From contig NC_058524.1 in assembly GCF_904849725.1 (NCBI RefSeq), forward strand, positions 553,353,763-553,417,762: a stretch of DNA of 64,000 bases, given 5' to 3'. Under the pieces are notes generated by a model. It was not told the DNA's origin. It saw only the letters and a program-made list of their open reading frames with translations, and ran no database searches. The number at the start of each line of letters is the position of its first letter. Position 1 is the stretch's first letter. A program made the position numbers and the translations under genes. Shown piece after piece: positions 43,901 through 54,600 of the stretch. This DNA is from Hordeum vulgare subsp. vulgare (taxonomy: Eukaryota > Streptophyta > Magnoliopsida > Poales > Poaceae).

Positions 43901-44563
43901 CTCCTTCATTTTCTCCGACTTTTTCTGTGCTTCTTCTGTAGCGCAAGTCTCCTTGAATTTTTCGAAGTCCTCTTCCATTAGTGACAAATTGTCAGCATGA
44001 ATCTTGGACCATGGTTCATTCTTCAGAATCTATTTTTCACCCTTACTTTCCAGGCGGACAAGGCGTTAGTGAACGCCACCATTGCCTTGCTGTTTATCTT
44101 TGTCATGGGTTCGTCATCCCATGAAAGTTATTTTTCAGTCCGCCCGGGGATCAAGAACCTATTGTGCAACTTCGTTAGGAGCGTGTGCTCCATATGTGGT
44201 ATCTTCTTTTAACTTTTCGTTGTTGATGTTGGCAGTTTCCCTGAGGATGCATCCTATTTAATTGACATAGCACTTGTGCGCTGACTCCGGCGCAGTTGGC
44301 TCTAATTTCGTGGGGTGCATCGCCGTGACCACAATTTGTCCAGTGCCGAGCTCGTTTGGTTTTCTTGTCCTCTTCGGCTTCGGTCCTTCACCGGGTACGT
44401 CAACATTGTCGCTACCGGTTGTAGTGTCGGTGTCGGGGTTGGTCTCATTGACACCCTGCATCCGCATCTCCCGTTGGTCCAGGTAATCGAAAAAATGATT
44501 TGCTTCCTCAATATGGTCTTCTTCGTGGGGACCAGAACCCCCGACTTCGTCGTGGCAAGACAT
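40930..44563 (-). pseudogene. CACTA TNPA-type protein with Ulp1-like C-terminus, broken
   Basis: Read right to left: an acidic start MSCHDEVGGSG at 44563; a transposase_24-like segment (43987-43637) with EEDFEKFKETCATEEAQ and GSRGYEGKRHVW; a linker with VSYGRVYG-like wording (43580-43347); a serine/proline-rich region; KKRRRRPEKKGSKG at about 42160; then LRRLHDDVLAIERRLL and MDFQFIRLYVLYLNYI. Next comes a segment resembling Ulp1/C48 cysteine-protease-like tails of plant CACTA proteins: YICDFMIANKDKEMILLPYH (41620-41590), CPQYSHALYLDSSKN and KKKDYTHIKSALD (41490-41410). Diverged sequence follows to about 40930. Stops and frameshifts separate these blocks, some of which may mark introns. TNPA-type proteins bind subterminal repeats during excision. 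Confidence 0.75.
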
Positions 44564-44739
44564 ATTAATTTCCTATGAGTATTTAAGTATAATAGTTTAA
44601 TTCTAGACCGAATAACAAGAATAATAAAAAGGGGACTATATTTGGTCGGAATGTTGATTCATTCCCCTTTCCGGCAATTCCCGGGCACTCGATATGTCCT
44701 AGTTTCTAGCACAAGTCATGCCGAAATTCACGGAAATTT

Positions 44740-44825
44740 TTGGCATGACCTTTGCTAAAAAGTGGACATATGGAGCGTCTGAAATTTGCCGGAACAGAAA
44801 TGAATCGACATTCCGGCAAAACATA
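44740..44825. repeat. Internal CACTA repeat, copy 1
   Basis: GGCATGACC through GACATAT to AATCGACATTCCGGCAAAAC matches 49245-49331, same orientation, roughly 75-80% by eye. Each copy lies just upstream of one minus-strand CACTA gene, which suggests a shared promoter module. Confidence 0.8.
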
Positions 44826-44915
44826 GGCCACTCGGACATTCCGGCAAAACTTAACATAATGTTGACCAATGAGAAGCATTTTATTCCTATACCAATAAGA
44901 AAAAATAATTTACTC

Positions 44916-44995
44916 TCAAAACCAATGTAGAGCTTGTAGTTGCGATTATAATTGGCCAACAGGACATTTTCAAAACCAATGTAGAGCTTGTAGTT
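44916..44995 (+). repeat. 26-base direct repeat beside the captured fragment
   Basis: TCAAAACCAATGTAGAGCTT and the following six bases occur at 44916-44941 and again, exactly, at 44970-44995. The captured gene fragment begins right after the second copy. Confidence 0.9.
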
Positions 44996-45048
44996 TCATG
45001 GGTATATATATACCAAAACCTACATTTTTTTATCATGAAGAAACAACA

Positions 45049-45990
45049 ATGCAGTCGATCAGGAAGCTTAACTTTTCAATATTAGTTGCATCATCACTAG
45101 TTTGTTTAGGACTAATTTGTCAGTGTAATGGACTAGAGTAACAAGAATCGCACACAGGTTTCTTCCACACGGACACGCTGGAAGTGATAACCGGTGAAAT
45201 TCCTCCCCCAAAGCCTGACGGTGGTGCAAATCACCACCTACTTGGCCATGAAGGTAGGTCTAATTAAACGTGATCAGTTTGCATTAGCTACTTCTTATTC
45301 ATAGATGCAACCTTATAGTAGTAATTTTATTTTCTCAGATGTTCACAGAACTGCAACGACGACCTCAGAGAATGGCTTTACAACCCATTCAGTTCACACA
45401 TCAGGAATGAAGGTCGATGGCCCGAATGTGACAAATATCACGAGGGGCGACATATCAGCCTCGCCGATTCCTCAAGCAACAGATCCACATCATGTAGCGG
45501 TATCAGTCCCTGAACAACTGAATCTGACTCCTCCTAAACCCCAACACAGGGATGACTGGGATATACTGAAAGCTATAGTGTATGGAGGCTTAGTGGAGTC
45601 TGTCACCAGCCTCTCCGTTGTTTCGGCAGCTGCATCAAGCGGCGTCAAAACATGTCAGTTACTTCTCAATTCTTTCATTCAGATGTTTGCCTCCAATGTT
45701 TTGACATTGATATAATATATTGTTTCTTCACTTGTAGTGGATATATTCATCTTGGGCATAGCCAACCTTATTGGTGGTATTCCTCTCATTTTTCACAATG
45801 TAATGAACTTCCCTCCTGTCTCCTGACCTAGTTTTTACACTGTTTTTACTGATCATTACAAAAATCTCACCCCAAAAACTAACGTAACCTTTGTCGTCGA
45901 GAGCAACGACAAGGAGAACAAGATGATGGCCGTCGCCGGTGCTTCGCTCGCCTGCATCGCTCTGCTGGCACTCGAAAAGGCGCATGTCAA
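45049..45990 (+). pseudogene. Captured host gene fragment: ER-body membrane / VIT-like protein
   Basis: Exon-like pieces: 45049-45253, 45339-45653, 45738-45799 and about 45884-45990, with GT-AG junctions that keep the frame at the first two introns. The first piece gives a hydrophobic, signal-like start (MQSIRKLNFSILVASSLVC) and a TAA stop at 45139. The second gives VDGPNVTNITRGD and then DILKAIVYGGLVESVTSLSV. The third reads ILGIANLIGGIPLIFHN and the fourth MAVAGASLACIALLALEKAH. The last three match, from memory, the VIT1/CCC1-like domain of plant membrane proteins of ER body (MEB1/MEB2), which are linked to iron and manganese transport. The middle of the domain and the true C-terminus are missing. 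Orientation is opposite to the CACTA genes. It is a pseudogene as it stands, but retained introns show DNA-level capture. Confidence 0.8.
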
Positions 45991-46280
45991 GACGGCACCC
46001 AGGGCGAGGTGGCAGGCGTGCGGTGCGGTGCGAGGTTGCGTGAGCGAGGCGGTGAAGGGGCGGGGGCTTATCGGAGCGAGAGAGAAGGGGGGGGGGGGGT
46101 CGAACGACGGCGCCTGGAGGGGGCAGCGGCGCGTGGAGGTCGATCAGGGGGGCGTCGAGGGCGCGCGCATGGACGGGTGGGGAGGGCTCCGGCAGGCGAC
46201 GGCAACGACAGACGAGCGCGCGGGGGAGAGGGGGAGAGGGAAGGAGTGGAGGGACATGGGGAGTTAGGGGATTCTCGAGC
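45991..46280. other. GC-rich purine-strand block before the inner repeat array
   Basis: A G-rich stretch including a run of G near 46090 ends in AGGGGGAGAGGGAAGG-like sequence. The same sequence character (49620-49740) stands just inside the true right end. It may be the leader of a CACTA right end. Confidence 0.45.
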
Positions 46281-46289
46281 CGGTTAACT

Positions 46290-46466
46290 AAAAGTATTAG
46301 TAGCGCTCGATTGATTCCAACACTATTGCTAACTTAGCAGCAACACTTGTTCTAATCCAGCTCTACTACTAAATGACCTAGGACATATAGGTGTAGCGTT
46401 GGATTAGAACCCGCGCTACTACTAAGTTAGAAGTAGCGCTGGTGTCAATCCAGCGCTACTGCTAAC
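46290..46466. repeat. Ectopic subterminal-type repeat array in mid-element
   Basis: Copies of AGTAGCGCT, AGCGCTACTGCTAAC and CGCGCTACTACTAAG in both orientations match the arrays at the two ends. No terminal CACTA motif is present here. A pyrimidine-rich stretch follows to 46600. Confidence 0.85.
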
Positions 46467-46717
46467 TTTATTTTCTTTATTACTTACTATTATTTTCTTT
46501 ATTTATTATTTTTCTTTTCTTTTTATTATTTTCCTATCCTTTTCTGTTTATTTTTCTTTTTCTTTTGTATTGCTTTCTCCCTTTTTTTTGTTTTTATCCC
46601 GACGGCCTTGCACGTAGTCGATGACGGGAACGTCTCCCTCCCACACTGCGCGAATATTACCGAAACCATGTGTTGTTTCATACACAAAATACATACATAT
46701 ATATAAATGATTGTTTC

Positions 46718-49166
46718 TCAGTTGCATCGAAGACGTTTCATATTGAGTTTCTTTCCTTTATGGTTCATTGTGTTGATTCTTCTTTTCCGGCACCATGGAG
46801 TACGATCTTTCTTAGGTAATGTAGTCTTAATTCTTCTTTTCACGTATGCTTGATCGTCATCGTCATCTTCCCTCGTCGGTTTGCCGTATTGGTCGTAGTC
46901 TTCCTCGTTGGCGACTCCATCCATTTCGACGATGTTCCTTTTGCCTCTCCTCACGACAACACGGCTGGGATTGGTCAGGTCGGTCATGAAGAAGCATTGT
47001 GTCACGTGCTTAGCGTGTATCCATGGCTCAGTTTTGGCGATGATGTTAATGTTCACGATAGCGCTCTTAGCGTCGGGTATAGACATGGTAGTGAAATACT
47101 TTTTTTTCTCTTACGACGGCCTTAGCCCACCTAACACGGAACATAGTCGCATCGTGCCTTCCAGCGTAGTTAAGTTCCCAGATCTCTTCGACCCTTCCAT
47201 AGAATCTTTCAGTTGTGTCGTTCGAGTCGGTCATGCATTCAATCGTCACCCCTGAGTTCTGGTAATTATTGTCCATGTCTTTGGCCTCCGTATAGAACAT
47301 GTACCGTTGATATCCTATGCCTCATAGGACACGAATTTGGGCGCGGGGCCATGTGCTAAGACGTGTATGAGAAATTCATCTGCACTGGCCTCTTCCGAGG
47401 GGTTAGCACGAACCTGCTCCTTGAACCAACGCAAGAAAGTGGCGTTCTACTCTATAGTAACTTCGTCGTCTGTCTTGTGCATCCCCTGATCACGGTACTT
47501 CTTGGCGATGATTTATTTGTGTAGTGTCACATAATCATCTACCACATCTAGGTGTTGTAGCGCTACTAAGTTAGCCCTGTCAAAGTCGTCCCGTCGATTC
47601 GAGTAGTTCACGTGCAATTCCCTCCGGCCGTTGTTGCGACCTTCTCCTCTGAGCCTCCCATGGTGCTTGTTGACGGGCAAACCAACAACAGGGTCTTCTT
47701 TGCCTATATAATTCTCGCAAAAGGAGATGCACTCTTGGGTCAGATACCCCTGGACGATGCTCCCCTTAGGACGGGACATGTTAGGAACGAGTCCTTTAAT
47801 GACCCCATTAACCCTCTCGAACGACATCATGTTGTGAAGGAATGTCGTCCCGATGTGGACAATACAGATGCACCATGACGTCAAAGAACACGGGCGGGAA
47901 GTACATCTCAAGCTCACATAGTATGACAACAATCTCTTCCTCTAGCCTTCGGAGCTGCTTCACACCGATGGACTTCCTAGAGATAACGTCAAATAAGTTG
48001 TAGACACCAGTAAGCGTCTCACGGACATGCTTGTCCATTATCCCTCTAATTGCAATCGGGAGTATTTGTGTTGTCATCACATGACAGTCATGAGACTTCG
48101 TCCCGCTGAACCTTTTCTTCTTGGTGTCTATAAATCTGCTTATCTTCCCACAGTAACTGGAAATGACTTTGATTCATGTAAGACACTTGATGAATTGATC
48201 TATGAAATACCGCTGCAGATGGGGAGTGATCGGAAAGTACCATACAACTTTCTGAGGAGCTTTCTTTCCTGCCTTCTTGTATCAAGAAGCATTGCGCACT
48301 GTACACCTCATTTTTTCCGCGTGCTCCCCACGATAAATGTTGCAATCATTGATGCATGTGTGGTATCTAATGTGAGGCAGATCAAGAGGGCAAACAATTT
48401 TCTTGGCCTCCTCAACACTAGTAGGACACAGGTTCCCCGCAGGAAGAATTTTATTATGTATATACTTCAAATGCTCATCGAGGCTTTTGTTTGTCCATTT
48501 GTTTTTGGCCTTTGTGTTTAGAAGTTCGAGCGTGAAATTAAAGCGGGTCACCTCAGGATCGCAACCGTCATATAATGGAGTCTTCGAGTCTACTACAAGT
48601 TGCGCCAGCTTGGCCTCCTCTCTAGAAGCAACTCTGTTGCTAGTCGTACTCTTGCGAAGGAGGTCTAAAACATGAGGGTCTTGGATGACTGAACTTAGTA
48701 GCGTCGAAGACTGCGGCGTGTTCGTCGCCTCTTCTCCGCCATGTCCAGACTCTGCCCCGTTGCCGTGTCCGGACTATTCCCCGCCGCCATCTCCGGACTC
48801 TTCCCCACCGCCGTCTCTGGACTCTTCCCCGCCACCGTTTGTAGACTCTTCCCCGCAGCCGTCTCCGGACTCTTCCTCGCCGTCGTGTCCAGCACCATCG
48901 TAGGTCATCTCTTCGTCTAGTCCCATGTCGTTATTCCCTGCCATGTGGACATCGTCATCATCATATTCACTTATACACCGAGTATAGCCATCCATGAAAC
49001 CATTGATCAACAAATGGGCCTTCAAACTTCCACGATCAAAAGGGTCCAAAATTACTCCTTCTTTGCATCTTGTACACGGACATCTAATCCCAGTCCGTTT
49101 ATTTGCATACATGTCCATCACTGCAGATTGCAAGTATCGCTCCACCTTCCTTCCACTCACCTTCAT
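46718..49166 (-). pseudogene. CACTA TNPD-type transposase, centre deleted and frameshifted
   Basis: The probable start is MKVSGRKVERYLQSA at 49166, with the transposase-associated zinc-type motif IRCPCTRCKEG, then FMDGYTRCISEYDDDDVH. A glycine/glutamate-rich repeat region (GGGEESGDG units, 48900-48774) replaces normal linker sequence. 48500-48280 reads EHLKYIHNKILPAGNLCPTS and YHTCINDCNIYRGEHAEKMR. From about 48100 the sequence jumps to the DUF4218 region (PIAIRGIMDKHVRETLTGVY, RRLEEEIVVILCELEMYFPP), followed by GTTFLHNMM, FERVNGVIKG and GLPVNKHHGR. DUF4216 wording (TERFYGRVEEIWELNY, VHARHV-like WIHAKHV) closes near 46718. The catalytic core between the N-terminal part and DUF4218 is missing, so excision activity must be absent. 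Confidence 0.85.
48774..48900 (-). repeat. In-frame 30-base coding repeat (GGGEES units)
   Basis: On the plus strand the units read CCGGACTCTTCCCCGCCGCC with small changes, about four tandem copies. They encode Gly-Gly-Glu-Glu-Ser-rich protein in the TNPD frame. Confidence 0.85.
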
Positions 49167-49244
49167 GACTGCATGGTATAACAAGCAAACGGGTGATAAA
49201 CAAAATGCATGCATGCATGCATCAAAGTCGATCATATAAAATAT

Positions 49245-49331
49245 TGGCATGACCTTGCCTAAAAATAGGACATATCGAGTTTGCTTGAAATCCGCCGAAA
49301 CGGAAATAAATCGACATTTCGGCAAAACGTA
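49245..49331. repeat. Internal CACTA repeat, copy 2
   Basis: Pairs with 44740-44825. It lies immediately upstream of the TNPD-type gene start (49166, minus strand). Confidence 0.8.
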
Positions 49332-49760
49332 AGAAACTCACGGGGCATGTCACTCACACAAATCCCTTCATATCGCAAACACACATATTCCCATTATTGA
49401 AATGCACAACTTTGTACTCACCTATATCCCGAGAGAGATTGTGTGTGGCTAAACAAATAGCTAGTTAGATCTAGTTGTCGTGAGGAGAGATGACTCTAAC
49501 TAACTAATGGAGAGGGAGAGAGCATATCTAGCTAGATATATATGTATGGAAGGAGGGAAAGCCAAATAAATGTAGAACATAGAGTTAGAAGAGTTCATTT
49601 ATGGAGGAGAATTAGGGTGGAGGGGGCATTAATGGGGAGAGAAGAGAGGTAGAAGGAAGAAAGAAGAAGGCCAACAATGGTGGAGAAGAAAATAAGAGAG
49701 AGGAGAAGAGAAAGGGGAGAGGAAGGGGGAGAGAGGGGCTGTGTGGGTTAAATCTGCCAC
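49332..49760. other. CACTA right leader region
   Basis: Purine-rich on the plus strand (GGGGAGAGGAAGGGGGAGAG near 49715), AT-rich to the left. This is the likely 5' leader and promoter zone of the TNPD-type gene on the minus strand. No frame with a domain is present. Confidence 0.5.
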
Positions 49761-49774
49761 TAGCCACGCGTAAC

Positions 49775-50118
49775 AGTAGCACTGCTTTCCAACATGCTCT
49801 ACTGTTATTGGTATTAGTAGTAGCGCTTTTCTCGGATAGCGCTACTGCTAAGTGGGCTACTGCTATTATGCTTAGCCGTAGCACTTATTCCCGCCAAGCG
49901 CTACTGCTATTACCCTTAGCAGTAACACTTTTTACAAACGCGCGCGGCTACTACTGCTACCGTCAGTGGGCTCGTCGGGTCCCGTTTAGCAGTAACGTGT
50001 TTTACAATTCAGCGCTACTACTAAGTATTTAACAGTAGTGCTTGGCTGAGCGAGTGCTACTGCTAAGTAGCGGCATCGCATGTTATAATCCAACGCTAAT
50101 AGTAGGGTCCTACCTATA
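49775..50118. repeat. Right subterminal repeat array
   Basis: Many AGTAGCGCTTTT / GCGCTACTGCTAAG units in both orientations run up to the right terminal repeat. Confidence 0.88.
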
Positions 50119-50136
50119 AGGTTTTTCCTACTAGTG
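50119..50136 (-). repeat. CACTA right terminal inverted repeat
   Basis: AGGTTTTTCCTACTAGTG, followed by the ATT duplication at 50137-50139. Confidence 0.95.
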
Positions 50137-50139
50137 ATT

Positions 50140-50317
50140 GTTACTTGTCACTTGTTATGAATTATCTTGCTACAAAACTATCTATCATTGTTACTTACAT
50201 CACTTGCAGAGATTACCTTCTGAAAACCACTTGTCATTTCCTTCTGCTCCTCGTTGGGTTTGACACTCTTACTTATCGAAAGGACTATGATTTATCCCCT
50301 ATACTTGTGGGTCATCA
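50140..50317 (+). repeat. 5' LTR of Gypsy element, part 2
   Basis: It continues the LTR from 39947 and ends CTTGTGGGTCATCA. A primer-site-like TAGCACCATTGCTCAGG follows near 50330, decayed from the TGGCGCCGTTGCCGGGG form I recall for this family. Confidence 0.78.
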
Positions 50318-50477
50318 AGAATCTTTTCTAGCACCATTGCTCAGGATTGAAGCGCCTTTGGTAAGTGGAAAATGGTAAGGAAACTTTTTCGTCACGTGCT
50401 GAAATTTACCGTTGCTTGTTACTATGGAAGATAATCCTTTGTGGGGCCTGCTTGGGGTATATTCACCTCAACCATAA

Positions 50478-51120
50478 GTGCAAAATGCCGCTCCTCAACC
50501 CACTGAACCTACTAAAAATATTTACTATGAAATCCCTTCTGGTATGTTACAGAAACAACTAGCTAATTCTTATGCAGGAGATGGAACAACTTATCCTGAT
50601 TTGCACTTGATATATATAAAGGAAATTTGTGGATTATTAAATCTTGCAGGATTATTCGAGGATGGAGTTAATAGGAATGCATTCCCTTTATCTTTGGAGG
50701 GAAAGCCATTGATTTGTTATATGATATTGGATGATGCTAGAACATGGGACTGGAATCGACTGAAGCTGGAATTTCACCAGAAGTTTTATCCTATGAATCT
50801 AGTTCATCGCGATCAGAATTATATATATAATTTTTGTCCTCGTGAAGGAGAAAGTATCGATCAAGCTTGGGGGAGGCTTAAGTCTATGATGCACACATGC
50901 CCCAACCATGAGCTCCCAAGAAAAATAATTATACAAACTTTATGCTCGACTTTCTTATGATGATCAATTGATGCTTGATTCTTCTTCTACTGGTTTGTTT
51001 ATGAACAAAACTATTGAATTCAAATGGCATATTCTGGAAAGAATTAAACGCAACTCTGAAGATTGGGAACCCGACAAAGTTAAAAGTGATAGAGGCAAAG
51101 TTGTCCCTATCTTTCGATGA
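50478..51120 (+). pseudogene. Gypsy gag remnant
   Basis: The frame to 50960 gives NIYYEIPSG, SYAGDGTTYPDLHLIYIKEI, and then the retrotransposon gag domain core: LEFHQKFYPMNLVHRDQ, YIYNFCPREGESIDQAWGRL and CPNHELPRKI. A frameshift follows; the next frame reads MLDSSSTGLFMNKTIEFKWH and ERIKRNSEDWE. The sequence then switches at about 51130 to unrelated pyrimidine-rich DNA. No CCHC knuckle, protease or polymerase remains. Confidence 0.8.
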
Positions 51121-51645
51121 GAAGATGGCTATCATTTTAAGTGGATTCAATTCAAGCTTCCAGTGTTCATCACATCCTTTTCATTTGTTCAATGCTCCCC
51201 ATGTTGGTAATTCTTATCAAGTATTTCTTCTTGTAATCTCTCTCTATTTTATCCGGAGTGCTGAAGATATCTCAAAAGTTTCTTGTTTTCAATCCTTTCA
51301 ATTATTTCGAGGTTCTCGCCTCATCCAGTTTTTCATTTGTCCGGTGCAATAAATCTTTCTTAGCATTCCATTCAACGGTGTTTTATTTTGAGTGGGCCCA
51401 TAACCCACCGGTTCTTTCACAGGATCTTATCCGGCTCTTGTAATCTTTTTCGGAGATCTTTAAATATTTTCAAATGTGATGTAAGAATGATTTCCATCAG
51501 TCATATTCCTTCTGCAAGATTGCTTCAATTCATTTCCTTCGTTGGCTCAACTTTTCCTTCTTCATTATTCGAGAGTGTCAGAGTAATTTTGGTGGTGTAT
51601 CTTGCCATCGTTCTCAGCTTGTGAAGACCGAACAAGTGTTGCTCT

Positions 51646-51650
51646 CAAAT
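51646..51650. repeat. Target duplication CAAAT (left)
   Basis: CAAAT precedes TGTGACGCCC and recurs at 55835-55839 after GATGTCACA. Confidence 0.92.
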
Positions 51651-54600
51651 TGTGACGCCCTCGTTTTAATCGTACGCTAAACATACACGCAAATGCGTAC
51701 GATCAAACCCAAGGACTCACGGGAATATATCACAACACAACTCTAGACACAAATAAAACAATATCAGCTTCATATTACAAGCCAGTGGCCTCGAGGGCTA
51801 GAATACGGAAGCTCGATAAACACACGAGTCAGCGGAAGCAAGAATATCTGAGTACAGACATAAAAATATGGGGTGCCTTAGAGAAGGCTAGCACAAAAGA
51901 TACAACGATCGAACGAGGCGAGGCCTCCTGCCTGGGAACCTCCTAACTACTCCTGATCATCAGCGGCCTCCACGTAGTAGTAGGCACCGTCGGGGTAGCA
52001 GACGTCGTCGACGGGGACCTCCATTTCCTGGGCTCCATCACCTGGTCGCAGCAAACGGATCAAGGGGACAAGAGGGGAGCAAAGCAGCGGTGAGTACTCA
52101 TCCAAAGTACTCGCAAGTCTTACATCAGAACTATTCTAATTATGCATCAGTATCAAAGAAGGGGGTTTAAATATGTGGACTTACTGCAGCAATGCGAGAA
52201 TAGAGAGAGAAGGCCTAGTCCTATCGAAGACTAGCATCTTCAGGGTCTTGCAGCAATAGACGAGAGTAGAACAGGGGTAAAACACTAATAGTCATATTGT
52301 TGCAGCATATTAAAGTGAGGTCACGCCCAAAGATCCTCCCTCGACTCCCCACGAGGAAGCAATCCCGAGGCAAACTAAAATCCAGTTAAGTAACAATTGT
52401 AGTTGTATAAGATTAGGGCACAACTCCAAGTCGTCCTGTAACCGTGGACACGACTATTCGAATAGTTAATTTTCATCCCTGCAGGGGTGCACCACATGTC
52501 CCATCACGCTCGATAACACTCTGGCCGGACATACTTTTCTGGGTCCCGCCCGGCCTCGGAATATCGACACGTCGTAGCCCCACCTAAGACTAATCAGAGA
52601 GGCCAGCCTGCTGGTCTAACTCCTAAGCACAAAGGGTTCATGGGCCGAGTTCCCCTTCGCGCTCCTACACGTGGCGTGGGTGGCCGACGTCAGTCCTAGC
52701 ATCCCTTAATCACATGCACGATGCATCTCGGGACCACTCGGGCGTGCGCCGCTACATTGCTGACATCTGAAAAGCTTTGGCTGATACCGCGACGCCGAGT
52801 ACCCATAATTCTTCCCGCGTAGCCGGTTAGTGCGAAAAGGTCTCCAACCAACCCAGATCAGACACCCAAATCCATTAACATTTTAAGTAGGCCATCAACA
52901 CAGTCTCGCGGGAATCCACCTATCTTACAACTAAGCACCAATGATCCCAGTAACATGGTCGAGTAACTGTGTGGTTGTAACATCGGGGGGAATCCGAGGT
53001 ATCACCCTTGTTGGATTCCGAACGATGTATACGTCAAGGTGGGCTTAGAGGAATCACCCTCGGGGGTCCCACACTTGAGGGGTTGCACGACAGGGGCATC
53101 GTCGGGAATGGTGAAAGAGGAATCACCCTCGATAACCACGACCGACTAGCTATACTACAGAGATATCATCAGGAGTACTTGGCGAGGTGTCACCCTCGGT
53201 ACCCGATAGTATCTCTGTAGTGTCGTACAACGAAGGGGGTGTATGTGCTGTGTCGGGTCTGGCTCGTCGATCAGGGATCGAGATTTGAAAACAAACGGGG
53301 CAACTGACTACGGGGTCAGAGGGGATGACTGCTCCACCTATACTAATCAGATTAAAGGTACAGGACTGAAAGTAGCAGTTCATCAAAAATAGGCTATGCA
53401 TCAGATATAGGAGCTAACTACAACAGTAGCAAAATACTAATGCAAGCAGTAGGAAGAAAGACATAGGCGATATAGGAATGATCAAGGGGGGTTTGCTTGC
53501 CTTGCTGCTCTACGGCAAAGGACTGATCGGTAGGGTCGTAGATGTACCCGGCAGCAGCGTCAGTCTCGGGGTCTACCGGTAAGAAGAGGGGGAAGAAACA
53601 ATAAATAATAGCAACGGTGCAACAGAATGCATGACATGGCAAGATGCAGGCTAGACATGAGCTAACGCAGCAACATTCGTCATAGACGGGTCGGAAGAAT
53701 ACCTGACGATATTTTCCGGGTCTCGGGCTACTACCGGTCAGACTGGAAACGAAGTAAATGTTCCAAGTTTGCTATGCTAGGGACGCGTGACAAACGAATG
53801 GACCGTGTATCCGGATTCGTCTAGTTCTGCTAATCAACTTTCATGTTGAAAATATTTTGATCTTACTTACGGATTATTTTATATTAATTTTTAAAGTTTT
53901 ATTCAATAATTAGGAATTAAAAACAGATTTAATTAATTTAATATACGCTATTATGACATCAGCATGATGTGATGCTGATGTCAACAGTTGACTGGTCAAG
54001 TGACCAGTGGGTCCCAAACGTCATAGGCACAAGTTTTAATTAAGATTAAATATTAATTAATCAGATTAATTTAGCGGGGGACCCACGTGTCATACTCTAA
54101 TTATTCTAACTATCCAATTAATTAATTAGATAATGTATCTCTTTATTTATTTAACAAAAACATTATTTTTATTTTTATATTTTAATTTTCACATTTACTC
54201 AAAAGAGGGTGTGGGGCCTCCCTGTCATAGACAGCGGGGTGGGTTGGCCCCACCGGTAAGTGGCTTTAGGCCAAATACACATTTTTACTCACAGATACAT
54301 AACCAAACAATTAACGTATTCTCCATATACCTATATATGCAAATACATACATCATGCATCTCATACATACAAAATACGTACGACGTTTATACATACATAC
54401 ATACGCAATACAACATTTATTTTTATTTCTTTCTCACATCTCACATCTCACATCTCCCACCTCTCTGTTAACAAAGAGAACTTCACAGAGAGAGAGAGCT
54501 ACATCTCCACGATCTCCTACACGAACCTAACGGCGTCGGATCAGAGTGCCGTCTACCGAAACGGAACTGGGATGGCGCGAGGAAGGAGATGGTGGGAGGA

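Larger units (their letters stand above)
39948..50136 (-). mobile_element. CACTA (En/Spm) transposon with captured gene
   Basis: The terminal repeats CACTAGTAGGAGAAAGCC (39948) and, inverted, CACTAGTAGGAAAAACCT (ending 50136) agree at about 15 of 18 bases. The target site ATT is duplicated at 39945-39947 and 50137-50139, and joining the flanks restores a continuous Gypsy LTR. Subterminal repeats with AGTAGCGCT/AGCGCTACT fill both ends. Minus-strand genes follow the usual order: TNPD-type transposase (49166-46718), then a TNPA/Ulp1-type gene (44563-40930). Both are broken. A plus-strand host gene fragment lies between them. Total length is 10,189 bases. Confidence 0.95.
38666..51130 (+). mobile_element. 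Gypsy retrotransposon, 5' part, split by CACTA
   Basis: The LTR starts TGATACATCCATTCTGCATC (38666) and ends GGGTCATCA (50317). Without the CACTA insertion it would be about 1460 bases. A decayed primer site and a gag remnant (50478-51120) follow. The element is cut near 51130, where the 3' interior of a different Gypsy element begins, so protease to integrase and the second LTR are missing. Confidence 0.8.

Noticed and set aside
48774..48900. Regular roughly 30-base repeats, considered as a CRISPR-like array
   Set aside because: The units are contiguous without spacers and encode an in-frame GGGEES repeat of the transposase; the genome is plant.
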